Positions 48,946 to 61,524 of a DNA stretch of 64,000 nucleotides are shown in pieces. Origin of the DNA: Apostichopus japonicus (taxonomy: Eukaryota; Echinodermata; Holothuroidea; Aspidochirotida; Stichopodidae); contig NC_092568.1 in NCBI RefSeq assembly GCF_037975245.1, positions 3,350,001 to 3,414,000 of the forward strand, written 5' to 3'. How positions within the stretch are numbered: the stretch's first letter is position 1; each line of letters opens with the position of its first letter. Both the position numbers and the translations under genes were made by a program. The notes beneath the pieces were generated by a model that saw only the letters and a program-made list of their open reading frames with translations, had not been told where the DNA came from and did not search any database.

Positions 48946-51654
48946 AATTTAATTTTTTCAGCTGTTGCAAGTATGTTTTTCTAAAAAATTGTAGTCCTAT
49001 ACTGATGTAGATTTGCAACAAAATATTCTCTGTCTGTGGTACACATGGTTTGTTGCATTCTTCTATTACAACTCAAAGGAATACTAAAGCAAGATTATAT
49101 GACATTTTCATGAGTACCTATATGAGGGCGTGGGCAGATGTTGCCAGGTGAATAATGTATAAGATACAGGTGATGTAAATGTTATCTCTTTTGTTTTTAA
49201 ATTTTGGTGCTTGTGTCTCAACCTTTTTTCCTTAATTGGATCCTTGACTGTTTTGTCTTTCCATAACTTTTTTCATATTCTTTATTCATGACTTACATCC
49301 CTGCATTTATTGAAAATTATATGACTATATCTGTAAATTTATTTCAAGATTTCTTTTCACCAAATTTATCATTGATTATTAAGGATATCCTCTTAATATC
49401 ATTAAACCATGCTTACAAATTCTATTGAGAAAAAAACAATGCGTCAATGTTCAAAAGAATCGTCCAATGGGAAATGTATTCTAGACAAGTGAATAAGGAA
49501 CATAATGTGAGCATCCTTGTGGAAACTGTTCAATTCCAAACTGTCATTTTTTTTAACGTTTGCATATGTTGATAGTTAGGTGCTAAAATTCTAACTTTTC
49601 AAATAGTTTCACATTGAAAAAATTTTGCTTTCACTGCGAAAATGGATGCATCATAATATGAGAACACCTTATTCACTTGTAGTTTGTAGGTGCAGTTGGA
49701 ACTCAACCAATTATATTGTCTAAATATGAGGAGTGTCCATTTTTTGTGCAAAAACCATTTCAATTATCAGCATGAAGCCAAAGACCGGTTTCAGGAATAG
49801 ATTGCAGAATTTAAGAGGATACCAAGCTTGCTGTTTCTTCCTTCAAAGGATTATTTACCTTGGGATTATTTGCTTGCCATGATCAAAAGTGAAATTTCGA
49901 ATTGCCCTTCCATTCTGTTCTTTACATATTATTCCACATAATCAGCTAAGACTGCCTTTGTATTTTGCATAATTGTGATGTCACATGATGTATCGTGCCA
50001 ATCTATGTATTAATCCTTTCAAGAGACTATATTTGGGATAGAAAAAAAAAGAGAGAAAAGCTTTGTAATTAAATTAAAAGAAACAACAGACAGTAAAAAA
50101 AAGTCAAGAACTTTTTTTCACTTTGGTTTGTGGTCAAATATAATTAATATACCATATATCACAGTGTCAATGATTCATGATTTCTTTAAAAATATTTCAT
50201 GGATGGAAACACATGAAACAATTAATAACAAAAGACTAATTAATGTTCAAAGCCATCAGTTTGGAAGAAGAAAGGGGTATTCATGTGTGACATAGATACT
50301 AAGTACAGTAGATGCAAAGGAAACAACAGTAGATATGTGATGGACTTTGATGTCATTTACAGGGCAGTTGTTTCTGTAAGGTGGGGTACATTGAAACATT
50401 TTGACCACACTTAATGACTGCATTCCATTATATATTATGTCCTTGTATATACCTCCTACCAAAATGGAAAAAAACAAAAAATGATTTGTGAAATTCCATC
50501 TTGCAGTTCAGTGCTCTATTGAACAAAATAATGTTATATTAATTCCACCTGTCTCACCAAAATCCCAGTTTGTTAGAAAAGCTACAAAACACACAATATA
50601 TATTTTCCCCATTGAGCACCCCCCAGAATATATTAAAAGCAATTTAACATTAGAAACAGACGATTGTTGGTGAAAGAAAGGGACAGAATTAAAGCTAACT
50701 CAACCCAAACATTTGGGCAAACTTGGCTTAGTCACCAGAACCAAGGTACATTTTGTACCCTAGCTTGTTTGAAAGACCCATGTTTGGAATATTAAAACCT
50801 TACATTTCACAAACCTATCATCGTACAAGTAATGTAATATTACTTTCCGGTAAAACCACAAACAAGGATGTTTTCTAATTTGGAGGGGGAGGGGGAGGGG
50901 GGGGGAGTATGTTCACCAAAACAGCTGTGCAGTCACATTGTGTAGCTGACTACTGACCACCAAAATATTTCTTTTTCTACCAATAATTCCAAGGAGCAAT
51001 TAAGGAAAAAAAGGTATGGGACAGCAATAGTAGATTTGTAGTTGGAGACTGCAAAAGGTTAAGGGTTTAGAATTAAAAATTTCGAAAACTTAAAACACTT
51101 AACATACATCAAAATATCTTTCCACACAACTTAACCTCATGAAATAATTCCTCTGCATTGTTCCTCTGCAAAATTCCTCTGCAGATAAAGTATGAGCTGT
51201 TTATCTAGCCTTTCTTTCTGTTAACCAGAAATGTTCAGTAGCAGCCTTAAGTGACTGATTGTATTTTCTTTGAGCTGAACAGAAAATGAAACTGTCGGTA
51301 CTGAAAGGTTAACAGTAATAGTATCAAAAGTTTTAACAAAATCTTTTGGCAGTTTAGGACCATAGAATCATTCCCTAATTAACTGTGTCAGTGAATAAAT
51401 GATGCTTTTATTTTCATTTGCATTTACTCTCTAGCATATTTTTTGGCAATACTGATGACCACAGAAGTTTAAATTAATATCAATTACTAGGACTGAGTCC
51501 CACACTTTGAATGCAGAGTCTTTGTGTTCATGACATAATAAAACTGTAAACACAACAATTAGTTCTTATCAACTCGGTGTGAGAACTTAATTCTGCACAT
51601 GGGATCTTTTAAGACTCGCATATTAACAAGTAGGTGCTGTACTGTGATGTTAAA

Positions 51655-51800
51655 CGGCGGGATGGCTTAGTATTGAAAGAATAATTTGTTGAACATCCAC
51701 GATTTGATACCGTCCGCCAGTACCATGAGGCAGCAGCAGTGTACCATTCATTGACCTGACTAGAATGTGAATGATTGAGTTTGTCCACAATAGTCAAGGC
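51655..51800 (+). mobile_element. Possible degenerate tRNA-derived SINE
   Basis: GGGATGGCTTAGTATTGAAAG resembles a tRNA-like A-box region, and GATTTGATACC (51701-51711) a weak B box about 40 bp later. The rest is unrelated. Much decayed if real. Confidence 0.4.
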
Positions 51801-52161
51801 TTTGATATTTCATTGTTTAAAGAACTGAAAAACAATTTTTAAATTATGATACCGTGAGCAGGTATCAGCATTTCAATCTCATAAAGAAGCAGGTAACTCC
51901 TTCAGTGGTCCAGTACATAGTAAAGTCTATTAAATTCCATTGAGAGGGAAAGACACCTCTTCAAAATTTCTTTGCAAAGAACCACGAGTCTACAAAAATG
52001 ACATCCGATGACATCTAACCAACATTTGGATAAAATGAGGGAAACCTACAGCCACAATGGATCTGTTGGCAGGAATGGCTCTTTTTTTTATAGGCTAAAA
52101 GGAATCTCTTGTTAGATTTCCCTGTAAAATAGTCATTTCCAATCCAGGTACCACCTGGGAA

Positions 52162-55100
52162 TCATTCAAGTTGTGACAGAGCTGTTAATTGCTTCAATAC
52201 TTTCGTTTGACTTGTTTCTCGTATTTCTCCTGCTAGGAACATCTCGTCCACCACTGAGTAAACTTTGTAAAAGTTGAACACCAGATCTAATTCACAAACA
52301 TTATGAAAGTATTCATTCAAAACCTGTGGAAGAGATGTGAAAACATAAATTGTCTTCAATAGATATTAATGCAAGGCCGGGTAATACAATGTCAAAGTGA
52401 AGTTTGTAGGTATTCCCACTTCAATTATCTTTTTTGTTGTTGTAATTGTTACTTTACTACAAATTACTTTAGTTTAATAATGTGGAGCACAGAATTATAA
52501 ATAAACAACAGTACAACACTGCATGGATCCAATTAAATATCATTAATCTAAAATTGTTGTTTTCAAGCCGTTCAATATGCTACAACCTCACATAAACAAT
52601 GTATATAAAAATTATTCAATCTAATAGCTATTAAATAAACCACTCCTTGTGTTATTATTGACACAATACCACTTTAATCTCCATCCATTGTTTTTAAATA
52701 GTGGGTTTTATTTACATGAATGCAAACATTCATTGAGGCTGCATTGATGTGATATCCTTAATCTTTTTCAGTATTGCTCACCTGGGAGCAATTAAGTGCT
52801 CAAATTTTGTGTAGCAGTTGTGAAGACTTTGCATTTTGTCTGTACAAAATAGGTAGATGCAATGTACAAAACTGCAACATACTTTTGCACTCTACTAATA
52901 TGTCAACATTTTATATAGCATTTTTGCTATACCTTGCTTTTTTTTGTTATACCAGATAAGTTAATTCCCTACATGTCTAAAACATTGGTCAGATGCCACT
53001 GGTCAGGACTTTACAAACTGATGCCAAATAACTTGATTGATGAAAACACATCGACAGATAGTTTTGTACAAAAGCTTCACATGAACTTATGGAAATTGTT
53101 AATCTGGCTGCTGATGCTCTGCAGAGTATAAACCTAATTTATCTCTCTATCTGAGATAAAGATTTTCACAATTCATTTCACCAGCAAGGTTTCATAGTTC
53201 GCACTTCACACACAACCAATCACGACTTTAAAATTGCGATTGCCACCAAAATACAATACTACAACTTGCTACAGTGCAATAGATATTGTATATCAATATT
53301 TATATAGGAGGAAAAGAGATGAAAATGTAAGGATTTGATAAGAAAACTTTACCTCAACAAAGTTATGTATAGCCTCGAGGTATGCCAAATTATTGTCTCC
53401 GATGTCTACACAAATACAAAAGTATAGTCCAGCATATCTTCTGTAAACGATTTTAAAATTTCTGAACTGGAAAAAAAAAAAAAAAAAAGGTTAAACAAAT
53501 ATTGAGCACAACAAAGTCTTTCTCAGATACATGATTTTCACATAGTAAATAAAAAAAAGACACATTTTTGGAGAACAAAGCTGGCAACCATCGATCGATT
53601 TTATTAACAAAAACTGGATGTGCATATCTTTAAATTTGTCAGTGTACATCTTCAACATCACACATTTGTTGCTTCAATGAACTTCATAGGAACTGAATAC
53701 AAATTTCACCAGGATGCTAAAGGTATATTCCTCTTTCATTTGCCAAAAATTTCACCTGTACTATCATTTAAGTATGGGCATTCAAGTGACTCAATAAAAT
53801 GTATGGAAATGAACACTGTTGATTTCACATGTAGCTAGTATCTCTCATCTACCCATGGATGATTGCTTCATGTTATACATGGAAGTTTGCTTTACCCTAA
53901 ACATGTTATATATATATAACTTCAATCTTCACATGAAAATGTCCTTTACCCTAAACTGTCTGAGAAGGAACAATGATAGCCACCATAAATCAATCTCACA
54001 TATACTTTCACTACGTGAGCAGTTTGCACTTTGCTCCCTGGGCCGTTTTCTTCTTTCTCTTCAATGTCTGGATAATATGAACCAGGATGAGCACCTCTTG
54101 TGAAGTATTTCACATGCCAGGAAAAATGCCAGGAAGTCAACTAATATAGTCTCTCATGCTATACCTTCAATCAACAATGTACTGCCCTACTTCATTTTTC
54201 TTTTCCTTTTAACATTAAAAACATGTAGGTAACTGCTAAATACAAACAACCAGAATAACCTTGAGGATCAGAAATTTCAGGACAGTACTTTTGACAACTC
54301 TTAGCAATTCTATGCAAACTAGAGTTTGGAGGTTAATAAATAAGATATGATCATATGCAATCAACATTGAGATACTTGAGGTAGGATTATAAAAATAGAC
54401 TTACTTCAACAAAGTTTGTGTGTTTGGCATCTCTGACCGTAACAAGAGCATGAACCTCTTCAATTAACTTCTGCTTTTCATCATCATCAAAGTGCATGTA
54501 CCACTTGGCAAGTCTTGTCTTTCCCGCACGATTTTGAATTAGAATGAAACGAATCTGTTGAGAAAGTGTTTGAAGGCTGAATTAGAACTTCCATTGCAAC
54601 ACAGAGTTGCAAAATACTTGTTGATATTATGAATGCTGACTACAGAAGCACAACTTTTTTGGAAATTTTACAATATCTTTTGACTTTGATGCTTGTAATA
54701 GGCTAGTATGTTATTGTGAAAGAAGTAAATAGATCAAGTCAACCAAACTAGCTATGGGCATCTATATATCATTAAATTCATTACGCTATGGATGGTGGTA
54801 TAGCATAATAGGGTCTAAAGGCAGGGTAAATGGTCTTCAGTTTGTTCAGATTTTGAGACTGTTTGCTATTTGAGTTCTGTATTCTTCCACAACAAGTTAA
54901 GTGACTAATGCTTACATTCTACCTTACTGAAAAGATAAAAAACACAACTTAAGTACATTATCTAGGGCTTTTGCTGATTTAAGTATCATTCTTTGGAAAT
55001 TTCCGTCATGTCTCGGAATGGGCTACCTTTACTTTTTTATCTATTAACCAGGATTATAGGTAAAGCCTAACGTTACTTTAGGCCAGACAACTGTACAATC

Positions 55101-55292
55101 AAATAGCCTGGCAGCCTAACTCAATGAGATTAGGCTACAGTGAATTATACTGAAGTATAATGAAGTTAACTAAGGCCTCAATGGACTAGCGTTTCCTCCA
55201 ATGTGAGTTATGAAAACAATTGATAGACAAAGGAAGAACTTCAGAATTTTAGCTTCTCTTGGATATTTATTAAATTACACAATATTTACCAT
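52162..55292 (-). CDS. AP2S1: AP-2 complex subunit sigma (clathrin adaptor small chain)
   Basis: Exons on the minus strand: 55292-55290 (only the ATG), 54554-54405, 53466-53353 and 52323-52162. They encode 142 residues, exactly the length of vertebrate AP2S1. The protein starts [19 protein letters not shown] after Met and ends [12 protein letters not shown]. Nearly every position matches the family, including the FVEFRNFK and [20 protein letters not shown] stretches. It is a longin-fold subunit of AP-2, which links clathrin to PIP2-rich plasma membrane and reads dileucine sorting signals in cargo. The ATG-only first coding exon is followed by GTAAAT and is also how I recall the vertebrate gene. 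It is convergent with the ARHGAP11-like gene and head to head with POLR2G. Confidence 0.97.
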
Positions 55293-55606
55293 TTTCGGAC
55301 TGAGTTTGGGTGGGTAGTGGTTTCTCACTTGATGGTCACCGCCTCTATATTTAGACTTACTCCAAGTCGGTTGTGTCAAGCGGCACACATGTGTACAGCT
55401 TGTGTACGCATGTGTACAGTACGACAATAATACATGTTACAGAAATTTCTGTGATTGATGCATACACTTGTACTTGTGCGTAACGTACAGACTACTATGC
55501 TTTGGAAACAAAATTACTGTGGCGCCGAAAGTACAGCTTTGTGCTCGTGTGAAGTCATCACTTCCCTTTATTTCTCAAATCCTTAGACGCTGAGAAAGTT
55601 ATAAGC
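55293..55606. promoter_or_regulatory. Shared bidirectional promoter of AP2S1 and POLR2G
   Basis: Only 314 bp separate the two divergent start codons, so both 5' UTRs and core promoters must fit here. No strong TATA box is seen at either end, only a CTATATTTAG near 55347-55356. A repeated GTGTACA pattern (CACATGTGTACAG, CGCATGTGTACAG) lies at 55386-55419. TSS positions are unknown. Confidence 0.7.
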
Positions 55607-58600
55607 ATGTTCTTTCATGTATGTTCTAGAAATAATTTACCATTTAATATGATTTATCATTCTTGGTTGAATATTTTGTTGCTTGAAACATTGTACATAG
55701 GCCTAAGTTTCCACAGTATCTATGTTTTCGCACATTTGGGTCGTGCGTTGTAATGAATATAAGTTATAGCATGGTGGGCTCATAATTGACGCACTTAAGG
55801 ATTGGATTGACGATGTCTGTCAACCAAAAATCCAAATCACTCAACTGCATGCATTTTTCATATGTGTAGTTCCTCACAAATGTAATGATCTCAAAATATT
55901 TATTGTTCTGTGCCTACGCAACGTACAATTGAGAAGAATTTGAACACAAAATGTCTGCTGTGTCAAGTTCTTTCATACCCCTAAATTGACACATTCGTCG
56001 ATAAGCTAACTGTAGAGTAGGCCTAAGTATACATCCATTGACTTTGGATGCTGTTTGCTATGCTCTGAACCTCTTAGCTCAGACAGGTCAGGTCCCAGAG
56101 AGTAGTTGTATCATATTGAAATAATTTTGGTAATTTTTTGGGAGTAAGATTTCCAAATGTCCAAAATACGTGTAAAACTGGGGGGAGGGTGGTAAAAGCT
56201 TAATAGAAACCACAATTTGGTCAGCAAATAGCTGAAATGGATTCAAACTCATGAATATGTAATTATGCTTGACTGCAAAAAGTTTAGGTGGCCTGCTGTA
56301 TCGTTGCTAGTTATAATTGAAGGTGCGTCAATTATGGGGGTGCGTCAATTACGAAGCCTTTACTATACAGTTGTAGGCTAGTAGAGTTTCATGTATTTCT
56401 TGTTGGCGCACTTATTTGTTTGCAAAGTGAAGAAATATTCACTAATAACAATATACAGATGTATTGACAGCTAAATTGGACCCATTTAACTGTGTCCTTT
56501 GTCTGTTTTCGTTAGCGTATGAAGAACCTGCTAGGATTGAAATGTTAGGCCCTCATGTGTAGACGCTATTTAGTCTAACTAACGTTAATTGATTTGCTGT
56601 AAAAGTAAGAGATACTTGTATCCATTCTGATATTCATAGTGTATAAGATTCACAATAATTGCATATTAATTGAAATCAACATCTAGTTCAAAATTCTACC
56701 TTCTTAAGAGAAATATATACTTTGTTGTGATGGCAAATTTAATTGATGAGAAGGTTTTTCAGTATTGATTTTGAGCCAAAATGGATTTAAAGACCAAAGT
56801 CATGAAGTGATGTAGGAGTCAGGACTGAAATTTGTGCATGCTGGACAATCCTTTATTAAATTGCACATAGTGGCATATTAAATTAATGGTGTCTAAAGTT
56901 CAGTAAATCAAGATATGTTTTAGTATCAGTAATGTAATGATAAATTGCTTGTATAGAATTTTCCCTTAAGTACTGATGAAAAAGTTTCCTATGATTCCAT
57001 TTGTAGGTTTCTTTGGAGCACGAGGTTCTCCTTCATCCTAGATACTTTGGACCAAATCTCTTAAATACTGTGAAGCAGAAACTCTTTTCAGAGTTAGAAG
57101 GGACTTGCACAGGAAAGTATGGAATTGCTAAACATTTCTCTTGAATTAGAAATGAACTAGGAATTTAAAAAAAAAGTATTTATGGTAAACTAAATTGCAT
57201 ATGCAGGCAAACTCTTTATGTTTATCTAACTTTATCAACTTTCAAGTACAGTACTTGAAGAAAAGAAGTAAGTTATTCTGCATGCCTGACCCATGTAACA
57301 TCTCATCATTAATATTCATTCTATTAATTATGATATCGTATTCCTTGCTACTTTAAAGAACTGGTTTCGTCATTGCCGTGACGACAATCGATAACATCGG
57401 TGCTGGGAAAGTCGTTCCGGGGACAGGATTTGTGAAATATCCAATCAAGTATAAAGCGATCCTCTTCAGACCTTTTAAAGGAGAGGTTGTGGATGCAGTA
57501 GTCACCCAAGTCAATAAGGTGAGGATAGTTATAATTGTCACTCATAAACCAAGAGCATAGAAATTATCTATGTGTTTGTTAGTGAGGGAGTCAGCAAGGA
57601 TGCAATGGAACTTAGATGCAAAACTCTGCAGTTTGCAGCTCTTATTTGAAAAAAAAAAAAAAATATGTGAAAGAAATGTCCCAAATGCACTTCCCACTCT
57701 AAAGTGAAGTACTAAAACCTATTTGTATGTCTCGGCCATTTCAGATATGATAAAAACAACTGATCAAAACATTCCATTTGGTTTCTCTGCCATAACAATG
57801 ATTGATGTAGTCAACATATGATAATATATAAATATAATTATAGTTATTAGAAAACTAGAGGAATTGAAATAGAACTGTATGGTATCCCCTCAACTCTCCC
57901 TCCCCCTACCCCAGCCCTCCAAGAATACAATAATTTGTGCATACAATAAATTTCTTAATTTGTTTCATTAGGTTGGCATCTTCACAGAGGTTGGTCCTCT
58001 GTCCTGCTTCATCTCCAGACATGTGAGTCGCTTATCTCTTCCCTCCTTTATTGTTCATCCATATTTTGCTTAGTTTTGTAAGACACTGGGTGTTGCACAT
58101 TTCTCAATGTTTTGTCTTGTATGTATGGACGAACAGTTTATGACAGCAGTTCAGGTACCTTACTTTTGTATCGAAATTCTCATTTTAAAAGCTAAAACAA
58201 AAAGAAATATCTTTCATTTGTTTCTTTACATGGTTGAAATGATTGGCCAAAAGTGGTAATGTGAAAAGTCTGCTAAATCTTAAACACAGGTTGAGTTAAT
58301 GGATCTTGATGATTGTACAGTCCTTGATCTTATTTAAAGTATTAAATGTTATACAATTTGTCTTATTGTTCCTTATTCCATTGTTTTTCTCTCTTTAGTC
58401 CATTCCAGCTGACATGGAATTTGATCCAAATTCAAATCCTCCTTGTTATAAAACAAAAGATGAGGTGAGTTCAAAGAAAATGAATTTGTTGTTAAACAAG
58501 GTGCTATAGTCCTGTAGATCATCAGTATTATATGAAATTGTATTTGATAGTAATTTTGTTAAAGAACCCAGAAGGACAATAGAAAGAATGAAAAGAAAAG

Positions 58601-60512
58601 AAAGAAAGAAAAAAGTTAAGAAATCAATTGTTTCTCATCTCATCTGTCCTCTTCTTGCCTAGAGGCAAATAAGGCCTCAAATTTGCACTGTTAAAGGTTT
58701 CTGTATCAAGTGTTTTTTTTTTTTTACAGGGTGGGTATGCTAGCCCCACGCCCACCCCTCCTCCTTTTGCATTCGGGCTTGGGACCGGCATAGGCAGAGT
58801 TAATCAATTGTTTAATATTGCTTGAATATCGTGTTCACTCTCATCTGTAGGATATAGTCATTCAGCAGGACGATGAGATAAGGTTACGAATCGTAGGAAC
58901 CAGAGTGGATGCTGCAGATATTGTAAGTATCTGACAGGTTTTATGGTGAAGTTAAATCTCTGTATGATTATTTCTGACATTCGTATAGAATTATCTTGCA
59001 GATGTGGAACTGTTACCTACCATGTTGAAAACTCAATTGTTATGCTTCTCTTGCTTATTAATGAATGAATTGTTTTATATTCAGCTCTCTTTGCTATGGA
59101 ATAGTACAAGGAAATAATTTTGAGGTTGTGAAAACAATTGTTTTGTGGTAAGGAAAGAAATGCCTCAGTTTTACACAGCGAAATGAAACCATATTCCATT
59201 ACATATATTCCTTTTATATTTTTATTTCCCCTTTCTAGTTTGCTATTGGAACCCTTATGGATGATTACTTAGGTAAGTTGTACACATGACAAAGAGAACA
59301 AAAGAATGAGAGAGATATAAACAAAGAAAGATTTTAACAGACAGTCTGCAATATTTATCGTTAGTGTCAGCTGGATTCCATTTGAAGCATGATTCGTCTT
59401 ACAAGTATAAGTAGTGTATTGTTAGTTTCATTGCATCATTGTCACAATGCAGTTATGGATCCAGGATGCCTCCACAGGGGGTGAGGAGGGGGGGGGGCAG
59501 TTGAGGAGACAAGTATCAGTAAATACAGAAATTGCTACAGGAATAGAGTTGCATAAGAGAACATCTGTAGAAAAGAAGGAATGTCCACATGTAGAGCGTG
59601 CAAAAGATAATTCAAAGAGGGGACATGGCCCCTCCCTAGCCCCCTAACTGGATGTACCCCTGCAATGAGTGCTTAAAACATGTTAATTGTAAAATCAAGC
59701 ATTAATGCTGGACCTATCAACTTTTTCAGCAGATGTTTCTAGCATTGTTTGCATTTAACAATCAGGGCTGAATCTGTTTTTCTTTTAATGAGCTGTTGGA
59801 TGTAATTCCAGCTCATGTCATCATGTTGGGTGATAGTAAGATGTTGTTAAATTGCAAATTGCAGTCAATTAAAGTGGATATAGTTAAAAGGGAAATCTTC
59901 TGATTTTGTCAAGTTATAGCATTTCAGTCTGGTCCAAGGCCAAGTTCTTCTCAAATGACTTTTTTACGCTTAACCCGTGGTCATTGGTAACTTGTCACAA
60001 CCGCAAAACCAAAGCGTGCACAATTCAAACAGTCGCTTCCAAGCCACTACAGTGCGCCACATCTACATGCCCCCTGGGTGAATTCCCATAGGTTGAAGTC
60101 ACAAACAGTCGGACACAACTATATTTATAATTGTTTAACACTTGGCGGTTAAATACCTTGCACAATGTAATGATTTAGTCAGGACTGGAACCTCCTATCT
60201 GTAGGTCTCAAATCTATTGCCTTGACCACTTGGCCACAACTCTGCTTTATTAACAGGTGTTATAAGTCAAAGGTTGCTTGTTACCTTCCATACACAATAG
60301 ATTTTGACTTGTCTTTTCCAACATTAGTAGCTATGACAATGAAAAGAATGAATCATTCCAAAAATACAAGTCCCTTTTTTATTTTTTGATATTCATGATG
60401 GAGGGCTAATGGGTCATCGTATAGCATGGGCAAGTATTCCGCATAGTTATTGTACAATAGTTCTTAATTGTCTCTTCGTTCTGTTCTCCTTGATTCAGGT
60501 CTCATCAGTTGA
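55607..60512 (+). CDS. POLR2G: RNA polymerase II subunit RPB7
   Basis: Exons: 55607-55618 (ATG and three codons, MFFH, then GTATGT), 57007-57116, 57359-57518, 57972-58022, 58399-58464, 58851-58922, 59239-59272 and 60499-60512. Total 172 aa, the same length as human POLR2G. The N-terminal tip/RNP-like half includes [16 protein letters not shown]. The C-terminal S1/OB half includes [20 protein letters not shown] and ends in MDDYLGLIS. With RPB4 it forms the Pol II stalk that contacts the nascent RNA and initiation factors. The tiny first exon was chosen because it restores MF.H and the frame. A difference from the usual KYGF is KTGF at the exon 2/3 junction. Intron 7 holds a MITE-like element and a SINE. 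Confidence 0.96.
59450..59662. mobile_element. MITE-like element in POLR2G intron 7
   Basis: The ends CAGTTATGGATCCAG and CTGGATGTACCCCTG are imperfect inverted repeats. The immediate flanks are the 5-bp repeat CAATG (59445-59449 and 59663-59667). A G-run lies near the left end, and the right end has CCCCTCCCTAGCCCCC, as in the 27683 element. No coding capacity. Confidence 0.6.
59935..60246 (-). mobile_element. tRNA-derived SINE on the minus strand, POLR2G intron 7
   Basis: On the minus strand, the A box TGGCCAAGTGGTCAAGG (60236-60220) and the B box GGTTCCAGTCC (60192-60182) are both close to the tRNA consensus. They resemble a Ser/Leu-type tRNA with a variable arm. A body follows for about 200 bp toward 59935. 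It does not fold as a full tRNA gene, so SINE is preferred. The 3' boundary is approximate. Confidence 0.7.
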
Positions 60513-61151
60513 GTCGATTTTAACATCATTGAACTCATGACTTGCCTCAGCCACGATGGAAGTCACAGAGAGGAAGGGAAGGTATCGTATCTCGCCATCT
60601 TCATCCGGGGGGCTGTTTGCTGGAACAAGATGTGAGTGGTTTGGTAGTGGGTTTCACAACCTCAGAAAGTTCCTCCTTTATTCTTGGTTGCCACTGTTCT
60701 ACAGTTCTATGTGAACATGCTTGTACAGAGATAAGTAATTGTTCATCCAAAAGAAGTTGTTTCTTTGTTGGGGGGGGAGGGGAGGGGGAAGGGGAGTTGT
60801 GTGGAAGAGAGCAACAGTGTCAGAGCTTTCACATGTAGTTTCCATTAGTGGTGCATGGTTGCAAGCATGGCATTGATCATAACACACAAGGAGGTATCCA
60901 CATGGTAGTTCTATAAGTGTAAAACCTGCATATCATATACCATGAAATCCCCCCCCCCCCCCCCAAAATCAAACAAAAATCTAGTCTGTATTTTGTTGTG
61001 TGATTGTGTCTTGATCTCCTATGGATTAAAACTTCACACTCATGTACTTGTTTATAATATCACATTATGCCAAATACTGATATTGGCAATCAAGCCCCCA
61101 AGTAGGGCTATTACAAGAGCTATACAATATATTTGTGTATATGCTTGTAGC

Positions 61152-61157
61152 AATAAA
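61152..61157 (+). other. Candidate poly-A signal of POLR2G
   Basis: AATAAA about 640 bp after the stop at 60512. The TTGT-rich DNA after it is compatible with cleavage. No transcript evidence. Confidence 0.4.
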
Positions 61158-61225
61158 ACATTGTCACATTGCTGGTTTCAGAGGCTGGTATTTGTCCAGT
61201 TCTTATTATATGCCATGTATGCAAC

Positions 61226-61516
61226 CAGGCGCGTAGCCAGGAATTTGCCAAGGGAGGGGCGAAACTGTAGATTCGGCATTGCAAACTATCTAAGCATATC
61301 GCCACCATGGTTGGCGCGAAGCGTACAAGAAAATTTTGGCTGAAAATGCCTCCCAGATTGCTGGAAAAGGCACATGCCAGGCCTTGTAAGTTGCATCTTA
61401 GCATTTTCTCTTTTGAAAATACTAGCGATATCATAACAACATTAAAAAAAAAATTAAAAAATATGCTCGAGGGGGGGGGGCGGCTGCCCCCTTCGCCCCC
61501 CTTGGCTACGCGCCTG
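61226..61516 (+). mobile_element. hAT-like MITE, 291 bp, with perfect 8-bp target duplication
   Basis: The ends CAGGCGCGTAGCCA and TGGCTACGCGCCTG are perfect inverted repeats, flanked by TATGCAAC on both sides (61218-61225, 61517-61524). This is the best preserved member of the family. The core lies at about 61287-61340 (ATCGCCACCATGGTTGGCGC, GCGTACAAGAAAATTTTGG). It is highly similar to the inverted copy at 72-361, suggesting fairly recent activity. No transposase. Confidence 0.92.
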
Positions 61517-61524
61517 TATGCAAC

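Larger units (their letters stand above)
47211..52161. other. 3' UTR and intergenic DNA between convergent genes
   Basis: Follows the ARHGAP11-like stop and precedes (in minus-strand terms, lies downstream of) AP2S1. It contains a T-run (47453-47462), a duplicated purine-rich block (48806-48945) and a G-rich run (50882-50908). No exon is supported. The 3' UTR of each gene must end here, but no strong poly-A signal stood out close to the stops. Confidence 0.5.

Noticed and set aside
58727-58800. Retroelement-like GGTATGCTAGCCCCACGCCC..GGGCTTGGGACCGGCATAG segment after a T-run in POLR2G intron 5
   Set aside because: Looks like a LINE or satellite fragment, but too short to assign.
60182-60236. 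Possible tRNA-Ser/Leu gene on the minus strand
   Set aside because: A and B boxes are good, but acceptor-stem pairing and a clean 3' end are not seen and a longer body follows, so SINE fits better.
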